DNA from: Nitrosomonas sp.
GTDB lineage: Bacteria > Pseudomonadota > Gammaproteobacteria > Burkholderiales > Nitrosomonadaceae
NCBI GenBank assembly: GCA_003514765.1
Contig: DOOY01000316.1
Coordinates: 1-7,287 of the forward strand
Length of the DNA: 7,287 bases
Direction of reading: 5' to 3'
Shown here: positions 6,087-7,287 of the stretch, one piece after another
How positions within the stretch are numbered: position 1 is the stretch's first letter
How the letters are laid out: the number at the start of each line of letters is the position of its first letter
Made by a program: the position numbers and the translations under genes
The notes under the pieces: generated by a model
Told to the model about the DNA's origin: nothing
What the model saw: the letters and a program-made list of their open reading frames with translations, nothing else
The model's database searches: none

Positions 6087-6090
6087 GGAG
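6087..6090 (+). promoter_or_regulatory. Ribosome binding site fixing the EAL-HDOD start
   Basis: GGAG is followed by six bases (ATCTGA) and then ATG at 6097, the ordinary Shine-Dalgarno spacing. It makes this ATG clearly preferable to any other nearby start. Confidence 0.75.
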
Positions 6091-6096
6091 ATCTGA

Positions 6097-7287
6097 ATGG
6101 AGAATATTTTTCTTGGTAAACAACCCATACTCGACAGGAACAAAAATCTAGTTGCGTTTGAACTGCTTTTCAGAACAAATGAACTGGCAGAAACTGCTGA
6201 TTTTGATGATGATTTGTCTGCCACGGCAAATGTCATTGCAAATGCTTATGGTCATTTAGGCATACAAAATGTCCTAGGTCAACAACGAGGATTTATCAAT
6301 GTAAATAAAGAATTCATAATGAGTGATGTTATTGGTTTGTTACCCAATAAGCATGTTGTCTTAGAGATAGATAGTTCAAATAAATTAGACGACGAACTCA
6401 TTGCACAATGTGCCGAATTAAAAAAAGCTGGCTATCAATTCGCACTTGATGGTGTGGTTTCACTAGATGAAGACCTTCAACGTATTCTCCCAGTCATCAA
6501 TATTATAAAAATTGATGTTTCAAAATTAGCAGAAAAAGAACTGGTCAACCTCGTTAATCAGTTTAAACGTTGGCCTGTCCTGTTGCTTGCAGAAAAAGTA
6601 GAAACGCACGAATTATCCAATCAATGCATGGAACTCGGCTTTGAGATGTTCCAAGGTTATTTCTATGCAAAACCTGAAAAAATTTCAGGAAAGCGTGCTG
6701 ATCCGGCCAAGTTATCACTTTTGAAATTGTTAACACTTGTTATGGGTGACAGCGATATAGAGGAAATAGACAAAGAACTCAAACGTCAACCCGGGCTCAG
6801 CTATAACCTGATGCGTATGGTAAATTCTGTTGCCTGCGGATCGCCGCAAAAAGTCAATTCCATTAAGCAGTCAATCATGTTACTGGGGCGCAAACAATTG
6901 CAGCGCTGGATTCAACTGCTACTTTATACAACCGAGAGCTCCAGCAATAGTGACAGCATGGCAAACGCACTGCTGCAAACTGCTGCGGCACGTGGCAAGC
7001 TGATGGAACTCATTGCCACGGTGGAGCGCCCGCACGACAAAAATCATCAGGAAAGAGCCTTCATGGTCGGTATTTTATCTTTGCTGGATACAGTCCTCGG
7101 AATAGATATGCAACAAATTATCGATAAATTAGGTATTCCGGAAGATATGAGTCAAGCATTACTGGCCCGGGGGGGTCGTCTGGGACAGGAACTAAAACTA
7201 GTTGAAGCCAATGAAACTGGCGAGGTAACCATTATTCGATCGTTATTGAAAGAGTTAGGGTTCTTAGATCTGGGTGAATTAACCAAC
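6097..7287 (+). CDS. EAL-HDOD signalling protein (YuxH-like, probably non-catalytic EAL), 3'-truncated
   Basis: 397 codons are open to the window edge; relatives are about 400-410 residues, so only a short tail should be missing. Residues 1-195 form an EAL domain recognisable from GKQPILDR, AFELLFR (22-26), FINVNKEF, LEID, KIDVSKL (138-144), LLAEKVET (163-170) and FQGYFYAKP (185-193). Residues about 199-397 form an HDOD domain, with segments such as LKRQPGLSYNLMRMVNS and SIKQSIMLLGRKQLQRWI. Active EAL enzymes hydrolyse cyclic-di-GMP using an EAL Glu and a DDFG Asp pair. Here ExLxR is kept as ELLFR, but DDFG is LDGV (117-120) and the Glu-rich LEITE-type strand reads LEIDSS, so catalysis is unlikely. 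Proteins of this layout (YuxH, CdgJ type) are generally thought to act as regulators through binding, often in motility or surface behaviour. The role here is inferred from the family. Expressed divergently from the DUF4126 gene; no clear promoter seen. Confidence 0.93.
   Translation, partial: MENIFLGKQPILDRNKNLVAFELLFRTNELAETADFDDDLSATANVIANAYGHLGIQNVLGQQRGFINVNKEFIMSDVIGLLPNKHVVLEIDSSNKLDDELIAQCAELKKAGYQFALDGVVSLDEDLQRILPVINIIKIDVSKLAEKELVNLVNQFKRWPVLLLAEKVETHELSNQCMELGFEMFQGYFYAKPEKISGKRADPAKLSLLKLLTLVMGDSDIEEIDKELKRQPGLSYNLMRMVNSVACGSPQKVNSIKQSIMLLGRKQLQRWIQLLLYTTESSSNSDSMANALLQTAAARGKLMELIATVERPHDKNHQERAFMVGILSLLDTVLGIDMQQIIDKLGIPEDMSQALLARGGRLGQELKLVEANETGEVTIIRSLLKELGFLDLGELTN

Noticed and set aside
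6042..6236. 64-codon minus-strand frame overlapping the EAL-HDOD start
   Set aside because: It is a shadow of the EAL coding sequence, which has a good ribosome site and clear domain motifs.

Overview
The window looks like chromosome of a Gram-negative proteobacterium. It carries an outer-membrane barrel ending in Phe, a signal-peptide-less RTX metallopeptidase of the type I secretion class, and an EAL-HDOD signalling protein. By eye the DNA is moderately AT-rich, and the protein flavour resembles betaproteobacteria such as the Nitrosomonadaceae. That placement is an impression, not a computed assignment. I see no rRNA, tRNA, CRISPR array, transposase or phage gene.

Layout, left to right. 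(1) The 3' part of a porin-like outer-membrane protein (+), open from the window edge and ending at 1160. It is followed by two intrinsic-terminator-like hairpins (1186-1222 and 1257-1280). (2) A complete class I terpene synthase (+, 1374-2375) with both metal-binding motifs, the pyrophosphate-sensor Arg and the C-terminal RY pair. (3) After 72 bp with no visible terminator, a serralysin-type M10 metallopeptidase (+, 2448-4007) with five RTX nonapeptides and a helical C-terminal region. (4) A short convergent gap (4008-4083) with a 9-bp tandem duplication but no convincing terminator. (5) A CPBP/CAAX-type intramembrane protease homologue (-, 4084-4917) with altered motifs. (6) A 4918-5066 gap holding a possible coding remnant and a perfect all-A/T inverted repeat. 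(7) A DUF4126 membrane protein with a SHOCT-like tail (-, ending at 5067). (8) A divergent intergenic region of about 250 bp. (9) An EAL-HDOD protein (+, from 6097) that runs off the window, probably only a few residues short of its end.

The genes do not form an obvious single pathway. The only pair with suggestive spacing is terpene synthase plus RTX metallopeptidase: same strand, 72 bp apart, no terminator seen. One makes a (presumably volatile) terpenoid and the other a secreted protease, so they could share expression as exported products; that is inference. No prenyltransferase, P450 or methyltransferase partner lies next to the terpene synthase, and no type I secretion ABC transporter/MFP pair lies next to the protease, so both must rely on genes elsewhere. 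The orphan terpene synthase is the item most worth following up. I do not see strong evidence for a wholly new multi-gene system here.
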